A program made the position numbers and the translations under genes. A stretch of 64,000 bases of DNA, taken from assembly GCA_008933995.1 (NCBI GenBank), contig WARS01000025.1:7547477-7611476 (forward strand), written 5' to 3'. Positions 37,445-48,381 of the stretch are shown piece by piece (the stretch's first letter is position 1; the number at the start of each line of letters is the position of its first letter). Source of the stretch: Datnioides undecimradiatus (taxonomy: Eukaryota > Chordata > Actinopteri > Lobotiformes > Datnioididae). The notes beneath the pieces are model-generated. The model had not been told where the DNA came from and did not search any database. It saw only the letters and a list, made by a program, of their open reading frames with translations.

Positions 37445-37700
37445 AGTTTATTCCTTTACTATCAGTGGAGGCTCTGGCAGCGGATCAATGGCAACTGCGG
37501 TCTCTGCGAGCTATACCATCAAGCGGACAATCCTAGGAGGCTTCTTCAGTGCACAGCAGCGGCAGAAGCAGCGGCAGCGGCAGCAGCAGCGGCAGCGGCG
37601 CCGAGGATCCGATCGTAAAGGTGCGGCCGGTCCCCGCCGCTGGCATTGTCCAAACACAAAAGCAGAGCGGGAGCGATCGCCAAATTAGCCGCGTCGGGTA
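37445..37700 (-). other. CpG-rich block with a donor-like site, alternative 5' exon candidate
   Basis: On the minus strand, GC-rich sequence with a GCTGCCGCTGCCGCTGCT-type triplet tract runs into ATAAACT/GTGAGTATGC at 37445/37444. That is a six-of-six intronic donor match but a poor exon side. GC-rich triplet tracts are common in vertebrate 5'UTRs. No TATA or CCAAT arrangement is seen, so this is a weaker alternative to the 48.0-kb candidate. Confidence 0.15.
37552..37601 (+). repeat. CAG/CGG mixed triplet repeat
   Basis: About 16 units of CAG, CGG and AAG (CAGCAGCGGCAGAAGCAGCG and on). It yields alanine or glutamine runs in all frames. Confidence 0.9.
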
Positions 37701-37721
37701 ATGACATTTGATTTCCGGGGC

Positions 37722-37762
37722 TCTACACACACGCGCACGCACGCACGCACACACACACACGC
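37722..37762 (+). repeat. CA/CGCA compound microsatellite
   Basis: ACACACACGCGCACGCACGC leads into an ACACACAC run; alternating purine-pyrimidine throughout. Confidence 0.9.
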
Positions 37763-37913
37763 AGTCACGCCGGTTAAGAAATCATGGCATGTTACAAATT
37801 CTGCTGTGATAAGCGGAGCTGGAAAAGACCATTGTGGGAGCTGACGGAGGGGAGGCGTGCGGAGTCTTAAAGTTGCAGCTGTGCAATTCCTCCTCTCCTC
37901 TGTGTGCAGACCA

Positions 37914-37966
<53 letters not shown>
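37914..37966 (+). repeat. (TAA)17 microsatellite
   Basis: An uninterrupted TAA run of about 52 bases, the longest AT-rich triplet tract here. It gives poly-Ile or poly-Tyr frames on the minus strand. Confidence 0.95.
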
Positions 37967-37967
<1 letters not shown>

Positions 37968-38344
37968 TTTTGGTTTCCTGTTTCTAGTCCTGGCAACATT
38001 TGTATGAAAAAAAAGCAAATAAGAAAAAAATTTTAAAAAGTAAAATGCGAAAAGTAAATATGATGTAAACTTATTTCCGGTCCACGGACCAATAACGTCA
38101 CGCTTTTCCACACTCTGGCACAGGAGAGCGGATACGCCACTCGAAGCCGTGCTCACCTTCTCCCGTCAACCACATGGTCCCGGCCAGGATCCAAGTGTTG
38201 TCACTGGGATCGCTCAGAGTCGCGTTTCTCCAGAGGCGTGGGAGAAGTCGTCCTGCTGCCTTGTGCACGAGCTCTTTTCACATGAAGATCAACATCTGCT
38301 TTTTCATGTCATAAACCCCACATGTTGCCAAAGTGTGGATGCAC

Positions 38345-38366
38345 CTGTCCACATACTTTTGTCAAC
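38345..38366. repeat. Possible Tc1/mariner-like transposon terminus, fragment
   Basis: GTCCACATACTTTTGTCAAC resembles the terminal sequence of a common teleost DNA transposon whose end reads roughly 'GTCCACATACTTTTGGCCAT'. A second similar end lies 500 bp away in the same orientation. Only the terminus is recognisable, so the family call is from memory and weak. Confidence 0.3.
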
Positions 38367-38396
38367 TTTTAGTCTGACCCCTTCCATGCTTTGGAG

Positions 38397-38628
38397 CAGG
38401 GGCGTCCAAAACCGAATCTCATTGGTCACCTGCAGACTAAGATCAAACACCATGTGACGTGTTGTTAAGATGCAATAGATAGCAGCATCCTGTGTTTCCT
38501 TAATTAACTCACTGCACAAGGTGTACATGCAAATTCTGAAACTAAGCAAAATTAGGGATCAGCAATTGATATTCTGATATATATTTAAATTTATTTATAA
38601 GTGTAGTGCCCAAGTTTTCACAGCCCTG
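38397..38628. mobile_element. Non-autonomous hAT-type element with 8-bp target duplication
   Basis: A 232-bp element begins CAGGGGCGTCCAAAAC and ends GTTTTCACAGCCCTG, which are imperfect inverted ends of the hAT 'CAGGG' type. It is flanked on both sides by the identical octamer CTTTGGAG (38389-38396 and 38629-38636). An 8-bp duplication with T at position 2 and A at position 7 fits the hAT target consensus. There is no transposase. The interior shares words with the element at 49.8 kb, which supports a common family. Confidence 0.7.
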
Positions 38629-38837
38629 CTTTGGAGTATATGATATTTTAGAGAAGCGTGTTGCTCCAGTTTGGCTTTAACAGTCTGATCAACTCCATGT
38701 GCAAATAAATGCTTTTCCCGTTTTGGTGTGCAAGCTGTTGGCTGACTGGATCCCCGCCTGCAGCTTCTACAGTTTTAGAATCTCAGAAGCTGTTTTTCAA
38801 ATGGGATGCACAGCAAAAACATGTGGGTGTGGTGTCT

Positions 38838-38869
38838 GGGTGTCCATATACTTTTGGCCATCTGCCGTA
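38838..38869. repeat. Possible Tc1/mariner-like transposon terminus, second fragment
   Basis: GGTGTCCATATACTTTTGGC followed by CATCTGCCGTA is close to the recalled teleost transposon end. It sits in the same direction as the fragment at 38.35 kb. The hAT element at 38.4 kb lies between them and may have inserted into older repeat sequence. No transposase frame is visible. Confidence 0.35.
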
Positions 38870-41311
38870 GCTGAGAGTTAAATCTCTGAATCCCTGTTTT
38901 TTTATTCATTGCACTGAATTACAGTTGAATTACGGCGGCTTTTCCTCTCAGGGTGCCACCCTCAAGGACCACCGGGGGCTTCCTGAGCCTATAGGGGCAT
39001 GCCCAGAGAGGCGCAGGTCCGGTGGAGCAAGCACAAAGGACAGAATGAAATGGTAATGTATTCAAAGTCGCATTTTCATAAATAAATATTAGCTCATAAT
39101 AACAGCTGTGCAGGCAGCAGTGAGATGTCACCTTGCAGTGGACACCTGTAGCGTTTTCCTCCAACAGAAACAAGGAGACACTTGGTGCATTCAAAATGCT
39201 TAAAGAAAGAAGCTTTAATTAACCGAAATTGGGTAAAAACACCAAAGAAACAGGCTCACAGTGCTGAATTACTGATCTGAAATGATGTGCATGTGCAAAG
39301 GGATCATACCAAACCTCATGATGAATTACACAAATTAAACACGAGCCATGTTAATTAAAGTAACTGGTGTTATAAGGTAGCCTTGCTGGTGTTGGGTTCA
39401 TCAAATGAAGCGCAGTTTATTGTAAAATAAAAATGAAATTCAATATCAAATATCAGATAATTGTGAAATAATCACGAGCAACAATAAAATGGATAAATAA
39501 CGGTGAATTTGTGAGTTATAATGTGATTTTATTCACTGAGCTCCTGTTGTGTGAAGCTTTACCACATCCCCAACTGATCTGTTTCAGATCTGAGTCTCTG
39601 TCAGATCGAACTGCTGTAGATCTCTTTGCTAGAAGAAGCAGGAAACCCGAACGTGTGGGTTTCACCTTCTCAAATATGGAAATTTGCTGCTTTCATCTGT
39701 TTATATCATTTCAAACTGACCGATTTGGGGGTTTTAAACTTTGTTTTTGGGCAAAACACGTCATTTAAAGAAGTCGACGCGCCCTCGCAGATGGGAGTTG
39801 ACTGATATTTAATGTTAATTAGTTCAAAGGCAATGGATTAAAATCAAAATCGGCTGAGTTGCACTGCAGCTGACGCTCCAGTTGGACTAAACACACTCTC
39901 TCAGCGTCCACACAATCCAGTAACGCATCCAACGAGATGCAAACTGTTTCTTTCCGAATGCAAACACGCGTTCGTGTTTTCAGATTGTTTGCATTTCGTC
40001 ATGAGTGCTGCTTGGATTGAAGCAGCGTTTAGGATTTCCCTCTGCCGGTCGCCCCTGTCCTCCGTCTGTCCTCCCAGCTGCAGCCTGGCCTCCCGACAAC
40101 TTGTTGCCCGTAATGTGACCGGCGATTGCTGTCGCTGTCCGTGGTGCTGAATCCTGCGAGCCCTGTGTGCGGGCTGTGCTGCAGCCCAAAGAGGAGGGTG
40201 CGTTGGTGCTTCACCACAAAGTAAAGCCACCGACTGTTGTTTCCTGTTGCAGCTTCAACAGCTTTACATTTGATTCTTTGTAATCGCGCCATCAAAGATG
40301 AATGGACCAGCGTGTCCATTCAGTCTGCTATCCCCAGATTCCTGGAAAGCATCCATTCGGTCGGATTTATCTTTCCACTGCCTGTCCCTGGCCAGGATTT
40401 TTAATTAACATACATTATGCACTAGTTTTGTGTTTTCCTGTCTCGGTTTCCCTTCCAGCAGGGACTGAAATCCCACCTGGGAAAGTGCTTTCAGATGCCT
40501 CTTCTCTGTGTTGCAGCCACGGCTTGTTTCCCTTCCTCTTGTCTGATAAATTACCAAAACAAACGCGGCGCTAAGTGGCGAAGTGAAGCGCTGGCTCGCC
40601 TCTGAAGTGAAAAAAAATACTCGCTAAAGCCTGCACGAGGACACGGACCCGCCCTGAACCTTCTCGTGTTTCAGGATTCGGCAGCGAACGGTGATAAATC
40701 CAAGTGTGCGCGCCTAAAACAGAGGCTTTGCTTTGTTTTCTAGAAAGATTATTTATGAATAAACGCTCTCATCTCTATTACAGTGATGATAACCTCATTA
40801 CAACTGCCTGTTTATAATGCAGCTGACTGCTCCTATACCATCCCACCCACTATATTGACCCACTGAGTGCCTGCTCTGCTCCTACAGCATCATATCACTC
40901 CTGTCGTTCCATGTTAATTTCCCTGGAGGAGTCGGCATAAAGCTCTGCATATGAACGGTTGTAACGCAGGTGATGAAATGAAAACGCCCCGTTTCACATC
41001 CGAACGCCTTGAAGCTGCAAAGTCACATCTATTTATCTATCTATCTTCAGAGACAGTGGCACGGGCAGAGCTTGAAGTCTGGGATTTGTACGACGGATCT
41101 TTTTGGCTGTGCCACCGGTGGAAGTGCTGCTAAAACGGGCGCCGGTTTTAAAGGCGGCGATCAAAGCGATAAAGGAATCAAGAGGAAGCTATAAAAAGAG
41201 AGGCCTATAAAAAGAAAAGAGACCTGTGACGCTTCTCAAATCTAATCCTCCTCCTCATAGCTTGACACGCCAAAAGTGTGAATGTCATTATGTGAAAGTC
41301 AACCCCCCCTT

Positions 41312-41339
41312 TCCTCCTCCTCCTCCTCCTCCTCCTCCT
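41312..41339 (+). repeat. (CCT)9 microsatellite
   Basis: Nine CCT units after AACCCCCCCTTT. Confidence 0.9.
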
Positions 41340-43156
41340 GCTCCCCCTTTTCGTCATGCAAATGGCCCCCTCTTTTCACGCGCAGGGGTTAGCGTGTGCA
41401 AATCTCACATCAAAATCTCGGTGATCTCTAAAGGCTAAGCAGTTGAGCTCCTCGCGGCCAATTAAAAAGACACACGCGCTCCACCCGCCGGGGCCGCAGA
41501 AACGCTGATGCAAATGTTTGCCCAGGATGACGACGATGGAGGGGACCGGTTGATATAAATGAACAAATGCAAACGGGCGTCCATATGATGTGACAGCTGA
41601 GAAAATGCTCCCGTGAACTCTCACGAGGGGGAGACGGGGGTGGGTGGGGTGTGTGCTCGCCTGGCAGGACGCCCTGCCTCTGCAGGTTGTTTCGCAGAAG
41701 ATCAAAGCAAATGTGTATTATCAGGGCTGACATTTTCCACATCTGTTAACACGTTTTTGGCAGACTTCCCTGCCTGAGAGTCCTCCGTCACCTCAGCCTC
41801 CGTTCCCTCTGCGCTTTAGAGGATAAGAAAAAATGAAAAACCCTCCTGTGATTCAGCCATCCCAAAAAAACACACGTCGACGTATATCAGCCGAAGTCGG
41901 AGCAGCCGGAGGTCTGCTATCTTTATGACTTCCTCGGACTTCTGTTTTTAAGGCCGTGCTGGAATCATAAATGAAACAGGCTGCCAGCCTCTTGCCGCTT
42001 GATACACTGATAGCAGAGGTGAGCTCGGGCCGGGGTATGAGATGCATTAGCGAGACAGAACCGAGAGGGATTACAGGTGTCTGGACGCCTGTAAATCTTT
42101 TTATCTGCCGGGCCCACCCTCCACCCAAGAAAGAAATGTTATTGCGCCTTGACACACATCTCCTCCGCCTGCTGGTGTGACAGCATGAAGCACAGGAGTC
42201 ATATCCACGCATTAACCAGTGCGAACGCTCTGTTAAGCTGCGGGCACGTGTAGAGGAAGGCTGAGTGTGTAACACCTCTTAACTGTTTAAAGGTGCTTCT
42301 TGTTTTATGTCATCGTCAGCCATACAAAACAAGGAAAAGCAGCAAATTCTCGTTTTTCAGAGGGTGTTTTGCATGACAGACATGACTGATCAATCACATA
42401 TGGACACAGAAATAATGGGATAAGTGAACTGGCCTATCACCTGCATGCAAAATTGGACTCCCGCGTCCACGATGCACGCAATTTGAAAGGCTAAAACTGA
42501 GTTATTTGTACTCAGATCGGCCCCTCGAGTCCGTCACTCTGCAGATGTACAGCAAAGTCACACACTGAGAGTCTCCACTCACCCACACGCGCTGAGCAAC
42601 AAACGACACCTCACAGCTGCTAATGATTCACGCGGCGTTAAGACTTGACCCGCCACTCTCCGCTGCACAACAAACTCATACCATAACAATTATTTCGCTG
42701 CCGCCATACGCTCCCGTTTCTCGACAGGTTGTGTGATTCATCTCCTTAGCGCTCGCCGTCGACGCGAACGGGAGGGCGAGCAAAGTTACGGCCACGTTCA
42801 CATTTACTGCCTGTCATAAGTGGCCTTTCATTTTTTATGACAAACGCTCTTGGTGCTGGGGACAATATCGAATAATGTCTCCCGCTTGGACGTTAAGCTG
42901 TTTGAATTAAGAGAGGATAGACTGGATGGGCTTATTGTTGGAGAACATCTAAGGATAAACGGCTTGCTGACTAAGCGAGTGAAAGCAATTTGGGTACAGG
43001 AAAAATATTAGCCGAGACAAGTGTCACCCAGCGAGCAGCCACCTCTCTTTTCTTTGTAATTTACATGTGCCGTATGGGCGATGCATGCATTTCCTCGACA
43101 GAACGAGCGACGGGCGTTCAAGTATGCGAGTGCGTGGAATAATATGTGGAAGAACA

Positions 43157-43192
43157 AGGTGCGCGAGAGAGCGAGAGAGAGCGAGAGAGAGG
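43157..43192 (+). repeat. CGAGAGAGAG tandem repeat
   Basis: Three units of GCGAGAGAGA-type sequence in a purine-rich stretch. Confidence 0.85.
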
Positions 43193-43987
43193 AAGATTAA
43201 ATTTAAGCTTAACCGGTCTGAGAGTGACGGTCCCACACTTTTCCCACTTCACAGAGAGACAAAAAGCAAATGAGAGGGAGTGAGAGAAACGAGCGCAGAC
43301 AGGAAGCTGGCAGCCGGAGTCAGCTAAAGAGACACCTCGGCCAGGAAGCGGCGAGCGTTGGACGAGGCCCGTTTGACGGAGCCCAGACGTTTTATGTAGG
43401 CCGATCGGGTGCAAACAAAGGTGATAATTTCTTTATCTACCTCTGCCTCTAACTCTCTTTCAACGTCCAACCCCTCTTGACCTCAACACAGAGACACCCC
43501 TGTCCTCGTCAAATGGCCTATTCAGATGGAAAATGCCACCTCGAGAGGACGAGTGTGTGCGCGCTGACTTTTTATTCTAAAACACAGTGTGAATGTGAGT
43601 TTGTAATGTCAAAAACAGTCTCATCTGGTGCAGCATCAAATGAATCAGTGATATTTATAAATCAGTGTTAGAGTCACATTTCTAGCAACAACTAAAACCT
43701 CAAAAAGGTTGGTAACAGGCTAAAGTTGTGCCTTTTTGCCCCTTGTCTGACACGCTACCTCAAAGTAAAATTAGCTGAGATCAAAATCATTCATTAATTT
43801 TAATAAAAAGGTTCAAATTAATATATAATGCATAAAAAACATACTAATACGGTGACCGACTCATCCTCTTCCTCATTCTTGCCAATGCAGGTAAACATAG
43901 GACTATCCCCATCTGTATCCCTGTGACCTGGATACACCAATCGCTGTGGTCATGTGATAATAACCAAAACTCCCACGATGTAAAACT

Positions 43988-44705
43988 AAACATTTTGGAT
44001 TCACTCATAATTTCTCCTACAACATAGACTAATAACTATCATACATGCTGCGCTTTCAATGCTTTACTGTGGAAAATATATGCTACAAACACCTATGCTA
44101 GCAGGTCTTAGCGGGGCTTTCCATTGCATATTAGTACACACAGCTAATGTTAGCATGCTAATACTCTCACAGCATCAAAGCTCTGTGTTCTATATGTATT
44201 TAGCAGTATAATGTTTACTTTACCATCTACAGAAGAAGAGCTTTGATATGAGCTAAACTGACACCACAGTTAAACAAGACTTCCAGAGTTGCTCCAAATA
44301 AGCTAGATGGTTTAGCGTGTGCGATAGCTAACATTTGCTAATTAGCACTTAACACAATGATATATGATATAAACCATCATAAACATTGTGGATGCACTCA
44401 TTATTTCTCCTACACATAGATCAATAAATATCATACACACTGCACTTTCAATTAATGCTTGGAAAATATGCTAAAAGCTAGGCTAGCAGGTCTCTTCCTG
44501 TGCATATTAGAACAGCTAATGTTCGCATGCTAATACGCTCACAGCGACAAAGCTATGATGATTACTTTATTTACCATCTACAGAAGAGGAGGCTATTAAC
44601 TGACGCTAATGTTACAGGACTTCCTGAGAAGTTGCTTCAAATAAGCTAAATGGTTTAGCGTCCCTGATAGCTAACATTTACTGATTAGCACACTTAACAC
44701 AAAGT
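43988..44705. repeat. Diverged tandem duplication, two copies of about 325-393 bp
   Basis: Copy 1 starts at 43988 (AAACATTTTGGATTCACTCA) and copy 2 at 44381 (AAACATTGTGGATGCACTCA). Shared ordered blocks include ATTTCTCCTAC, GCTAGCAGGTCT, CAGCTAATGTT, GCATGCTAATA, TTACCATCTACAGAAGA, ATGGTTTAGCGT and GATAGCTAACATTT. Both copies end in a GATTAGCAC..TTAACACAA-like sequence. Copy 2 is shorter by several internal deletions. The GCTAGC/GCATGC-rich composition is typical of teleost interspersed repeats. Confidence 0.75.
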
Positions 44706-46612
44706 ACAGTAGTGCTTTCTAAGTTATAGTATTGGCAAAATTAAAATGTGACTTGATAATGATGCTAGAAACAGAGGAGACACGTTACAGCGTTGCTGTG
44801 TTCGAAATACAAATGCAACTTGTGGCCACTTCCTGTCTCGTAAGCCACCAGGTGTGTTTTCAGCATTTTTACTCCTACCAGTCATCTAAAAGAAAGAAAC
44901 CAGTGTGCAGTTTATTGAAGCCTACTATGGGCCTCCACTAGTGGTCCAAAAAAGTCTGTTAAACTTTATAAAATGTAATATTTTTGCTTCTTTGGGCCCC
45001 AACGATCTACCAAAAGAATGGTACTGTAGTTAAAGAGGAACTAACTGATTGAAGGCTCTGTGAGCAGGAAAATGAGGACTGACAAAGTTTTTTATTTTCC
45101 AAGTGTCCAAAACTTTACTGTACGCTCTCCGGCCACTTTAGCATCGCTTCATCCCAGCCTCTCTTTTCCCTTTGACACCTACTTTATGTCTCTGAGACAA
45201 AGGGATAATCCACCCAGACGGACCGCGTGGACATGACAGCATCAGAAAACTTACCTCAGACCTCATTGAAGCCACGTGTCAAAGGTCGGCGCCAGAGCTC
45301 CGAGGCCACGCGCGCCGCCCTCATCATACCTCGCACGGCCGGAAAGACAAGCGCTGGTGCTGTAGCCATTAAGTATTAATCGAGTGTGCTCCTCCGCAAT
45401 TTGAAATCCAATTGACTTTTTGTAGCGGGGCGGCGGGGAGATGGAGGGAGCTCTGGCTGCTCGGAGAGATAGCTCTGCCTTGAACCGCGGCAGAGATCAG
45501 TGGAGCTTTGAGACGACAGCAACCCCCGGCGTGATGTAGTGTTCGCCAGGAGCAATTACAGTCTTATGTGCCACCACATTTCTGTTCAAACTCTTATCTA
45601 TTTTTAATGCCGCCGGGCTTTCGACGTTGATGCATTGTGTTGGTGCGATGAAGTTCCTGTTCATATCTCAAACCCACCGAAGAGCACGCTGCGAACCACG
45701 CTGGGAACGGCTGTGTGTCAGAAAAGAAGGGGGCGTCAGCGTGGCATTAAAACTCTTTTTTCTGTAATTCAAGTACCTGTAATAGAACATCCTTATTTAT
45801 TAAATACAGGAAAACGGTTGCTGGGCATTGTTCCATTTGTGCACATGCATGCTGCTCATATCACATGCACATATGCACGCCCATGCATAACATCTTTTCC
45901 TGTGCTGTAGGCAAAGTTGCAGTGTGTTGTTTATGTCACAAGAAAGACGCTTTTGTAAAATTTCCCTTGATAAAGCATAATTAGTATTTAGATATATTAT
46001 TATTATTAAGTGTTTAGTGTAGTTTTTGTGTTTCCTTGTCACTGCCCTTCGCAACTATTCGTCATTTTAACATTTAACCTGCAGAAATATTCTCTATAAA
46101 GCAGTTTACCGTTAAAAAGAAGCATTTCTCCATCACTGTATGGCAGACACAAGATGACCAAAATCCTTAATCTGGTTTTAATATATAGTTTTAAATAACC
46201 AGGATCTTAAAAAGTGCAAAAATGTTGCTTAAAGCTGGATTAAACATAATGAAGGGGATACGATGATCCATTAATTACTTAACTTAAAAGTACAAATTTC
46301 TGTGGGTCTGAAAACTGAACACAACAACAAATCCAGCATAGGTATCCAGCATATTGTAGGTTTAAATGAGCAATTAAGAGTTTCATTTGATATCATTGTT
46401 AATGCATTCATTTTAAAAGCATGGATGTTCACTTCGACTGTGCACACTTCTGACTTCAGCAGCGGTGAAGCATCAGGGAAAGGAGGACAGTGCGAAAGGG
46501 GAACTGACAGGAAAAGGGGCCTGAGCGCATGCATTAATGCAAAAAGATTTTAATTTATACAATACTCGCAAGAAATGAAATGTTAGTGCTGATGCAGCTC
46601 AAAAAGCTCAGG

Positions 46613-46656
46613 TAGCCCAGCTGCTAATGAACCAGAGAGGCTGCCGGTTTGACTTT
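46613..46656 (+). repeat. Possible tRNA-derived SINE head
   Basis: TAGCCCAGCTG matches the RNA polymerase III A-box consensus TRGYNNARNNG at every position. GGTTTGACTTT, 33 nt from it, is a partial B-box (consensus GGTTCGANTCC). The spacing is shorter than in a true tRNA and no cloverleaf can be drawn, so it is not a tRNA gene. Confidence 0.2.
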
Positions 46657-48019
46657 ATTCCTCTGACTTCATAAAACAAATTTGAAACCAAAGAACCTAC
46701 ATTAAGACTCATGGCGCAACATATATAAGGAGATCACATATGTATGTTCCATAAATCTGGAATAGACTTGCTCCCAAACAAATACTGGACTTCAAAAGTG
46801 GTAAACAAATGTAAACAGAAGAAATAATGTTGCACAAATACTATGAATATACTCTGAGCAGCTCTTCTTTGGCTTGTTGTTGGTTTATCTTATGACTGAG
46901 GAAGGTCCTTAAGCAAAACACTGTCATGTAAGTGCAGCAGTAACCAGCAGGCTTTTATATGTTATTTATTTATGTTATTTCCCTTTTGGGAGGCATGAGG
47001 AAAAGGTTTTGTGTTTGCAGTCTGCTCATTAAAGCAGATTATTACACATCTCATGACTCTGGAGATACAGTAAATACACCAAAAAGCAGTGTAACTGTGG
47101 CTGTCTTTAAAGAAAATAATATAAAACTGACGAAAAACTCCTCTCGACAGGGAAACGACGCTTTTATTTACTTTCTCAGTCGTTCCACGATATGAAATGT
47201 AAAAAAGCAGATGCAGTCATGAGCCACAGGCATTTCAGACATGCAGGTGGACCCAAAGAAAACCTGACGGTCTCTTAGCAACGTCAGCACAGACAGACCT
47301 CTTTTTTAAAAAAAAAAGAAAATGAAGATCCATGGGTCTGCTCTGTGGGTGATTGTAACATATCATGAAGCACCTCAGGAATCCATAGATCCACTGTCCC
47401 TGAGCCCGCTCGCCTGGGGAACAACAGGGCAGAGGAGGGAATAAGTTAGATCAATGAACTGGGAGGCTGAGAAAACCTGAAAAAGGATCAAAATAAAGGA
47501 GATGAATGTGCCATGACACTGGTCTGGAGAACCGTGATGCATCACCTGTGTTCCTCCACCTGGGCCATTATCTGGTGGTTAGAAATGATTCACCGAGCGC
47601 GGGGACAGTTTCTCTAATGGCCGTCTTTACGGTCTTATCTACAGGTGCATTATGTGGAGCAAATGGCCCCAGGCGCTTTATTTATTACGGTAAGTCACAG
47701 ATGAATACTGCAGGGACGTTTGGCGCTCTGCTTTGCTTTGCCTCTGCTGCCGCTGCCGCCGTGCATCACGTCACTGATGGGTAAGCAGGGCTGCTTACGC
47801 GTTATGTCTCACATCTATCTGGTGAGAGGAGCAGGGGTGGGATTTGCAGCTTTTCCTCGCCGCCTTTTAGGACGTAAGCGGGGCTGTTTCTGGAAGATAT
47901 GTTGTGGGAACGCGTGTGAAGTGAAGGTGCCGACTCTAGAAAATCCACCCCCACCCCGAGCGGCCCCGGGTTAACACAACTTTGTTCGGCTGAGTCGCTC
48001 GCTCCGCCGAAGGGCCCCC

Positions 48020-48170
48020 ACTCACCGCCGTGCCCTTGAAGAGAATGACACTGAAGCAAAATCAATTGAATTGGAGGAGAACTCGGTCTCTCTCTTTTAT
48101 GTGTCAAGGAGAGAACTCCTGTTGCATCCGGCCCTGATTGGCCGTGCAGGGTCCCAGTTGCCAGGCAACC
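48020..48170 (-). promoter_or_regulatory. Candidate ppfia2 core promoter and non-coding exon 1
   Basis: Reading the minus strand, this block holds several elements in canonical order. First is a perfect RFX X-box palindrome, GTTGCC-A-GGCAAC (48169-48157). Next comes a CCAAT box in TGATTGG/CCAATCA form (48141-48135), then about 40 nt on a TATA-like CATAAAAG (48101-48094). The predicted start is near 48070. The putative exon of about 45 nt ends at CGGCG, followed by the strong donor GTGAGTG from 48025. The surroundings (47.94-48.24 kb) are locally CpG-rich. The orientation and position, 20 kb above an ATG exon that needs an upstream non-coding exon, suit ppfia2. RFX-type X-boxes are common in neuronal and ciliary promoters. 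No transcript evidence is available, so the assignment is inference. Confidence 0.4.
48157..48169. promoter_or_regulatory. RFX-type X-box palindrome
   Basis: GTTGCCAGGCAAC is a perfect inverted repeat of GTTGCC with a one-base spacer. It matches the established RFX-factor consensus (RYYNYY, 1-3 nt, RRNRAC) at every position. It lies about 20 bp from a CCAAT box, the familiar RFX/NF-Y pairing. Confidence 0.6.
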
Positions 48171-48344
48171 ATCCAGCGGTGTACGGGGCCTAGCTGACAG
48201 ACAGCTGCTAATGAAGCCGGGGCGGCGGGGAAGAGGGAGCGTGCTGCAGAAAATGGTTATCCGATCTCCTTTCTCATGCCTCACACGTCCCGGGGTCCTG
48301 CTGCACACAGGTACATCTCTGTACATCTAAACCCCCCACCCCAG

Positions 48345-48345
<1 letters not shown>

Positions 48346-48380
<35 letters not shown>
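48346..48380 (+). repeat. (CA)17 microsatellite
   Basis: An uninterrupted CA run of about 35 bases, roughly 180 bp beyond the candidate promoter. Confidence 0.95.

Positions 48381-48381
<1 letters not shown>

Larger units (their letters stand above)
27851..48019 (-). other. Inferred 5' intron of ppfia2 between candidate exon 1 and the ATG exon
   Basis: If the donor at 48025 belongs to the first non-coding exon, this 20-kb stretch is intron 1. No frame in it resembles a known protein. It contains a teleost repeat fragment at 29.5 kb, a cluster of microsatellites at 35.9-38.0 kb, an hAT-type element at 38.4 kb, a diverged tandem duplication at 44.0-44.7 kb and scattered short tandem repeats. 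If the promoter call is wrong, the same sequence is still intron or upstream sequence of the gene. Confidence 0.4.

Noticed and set aside
37085-37618. 177-codon plus-strand frame ending in a poly-Ala run
   Set aside because: The tail comes from the CAG/CGG repeat and part of the middle from CA repeats; no domain.
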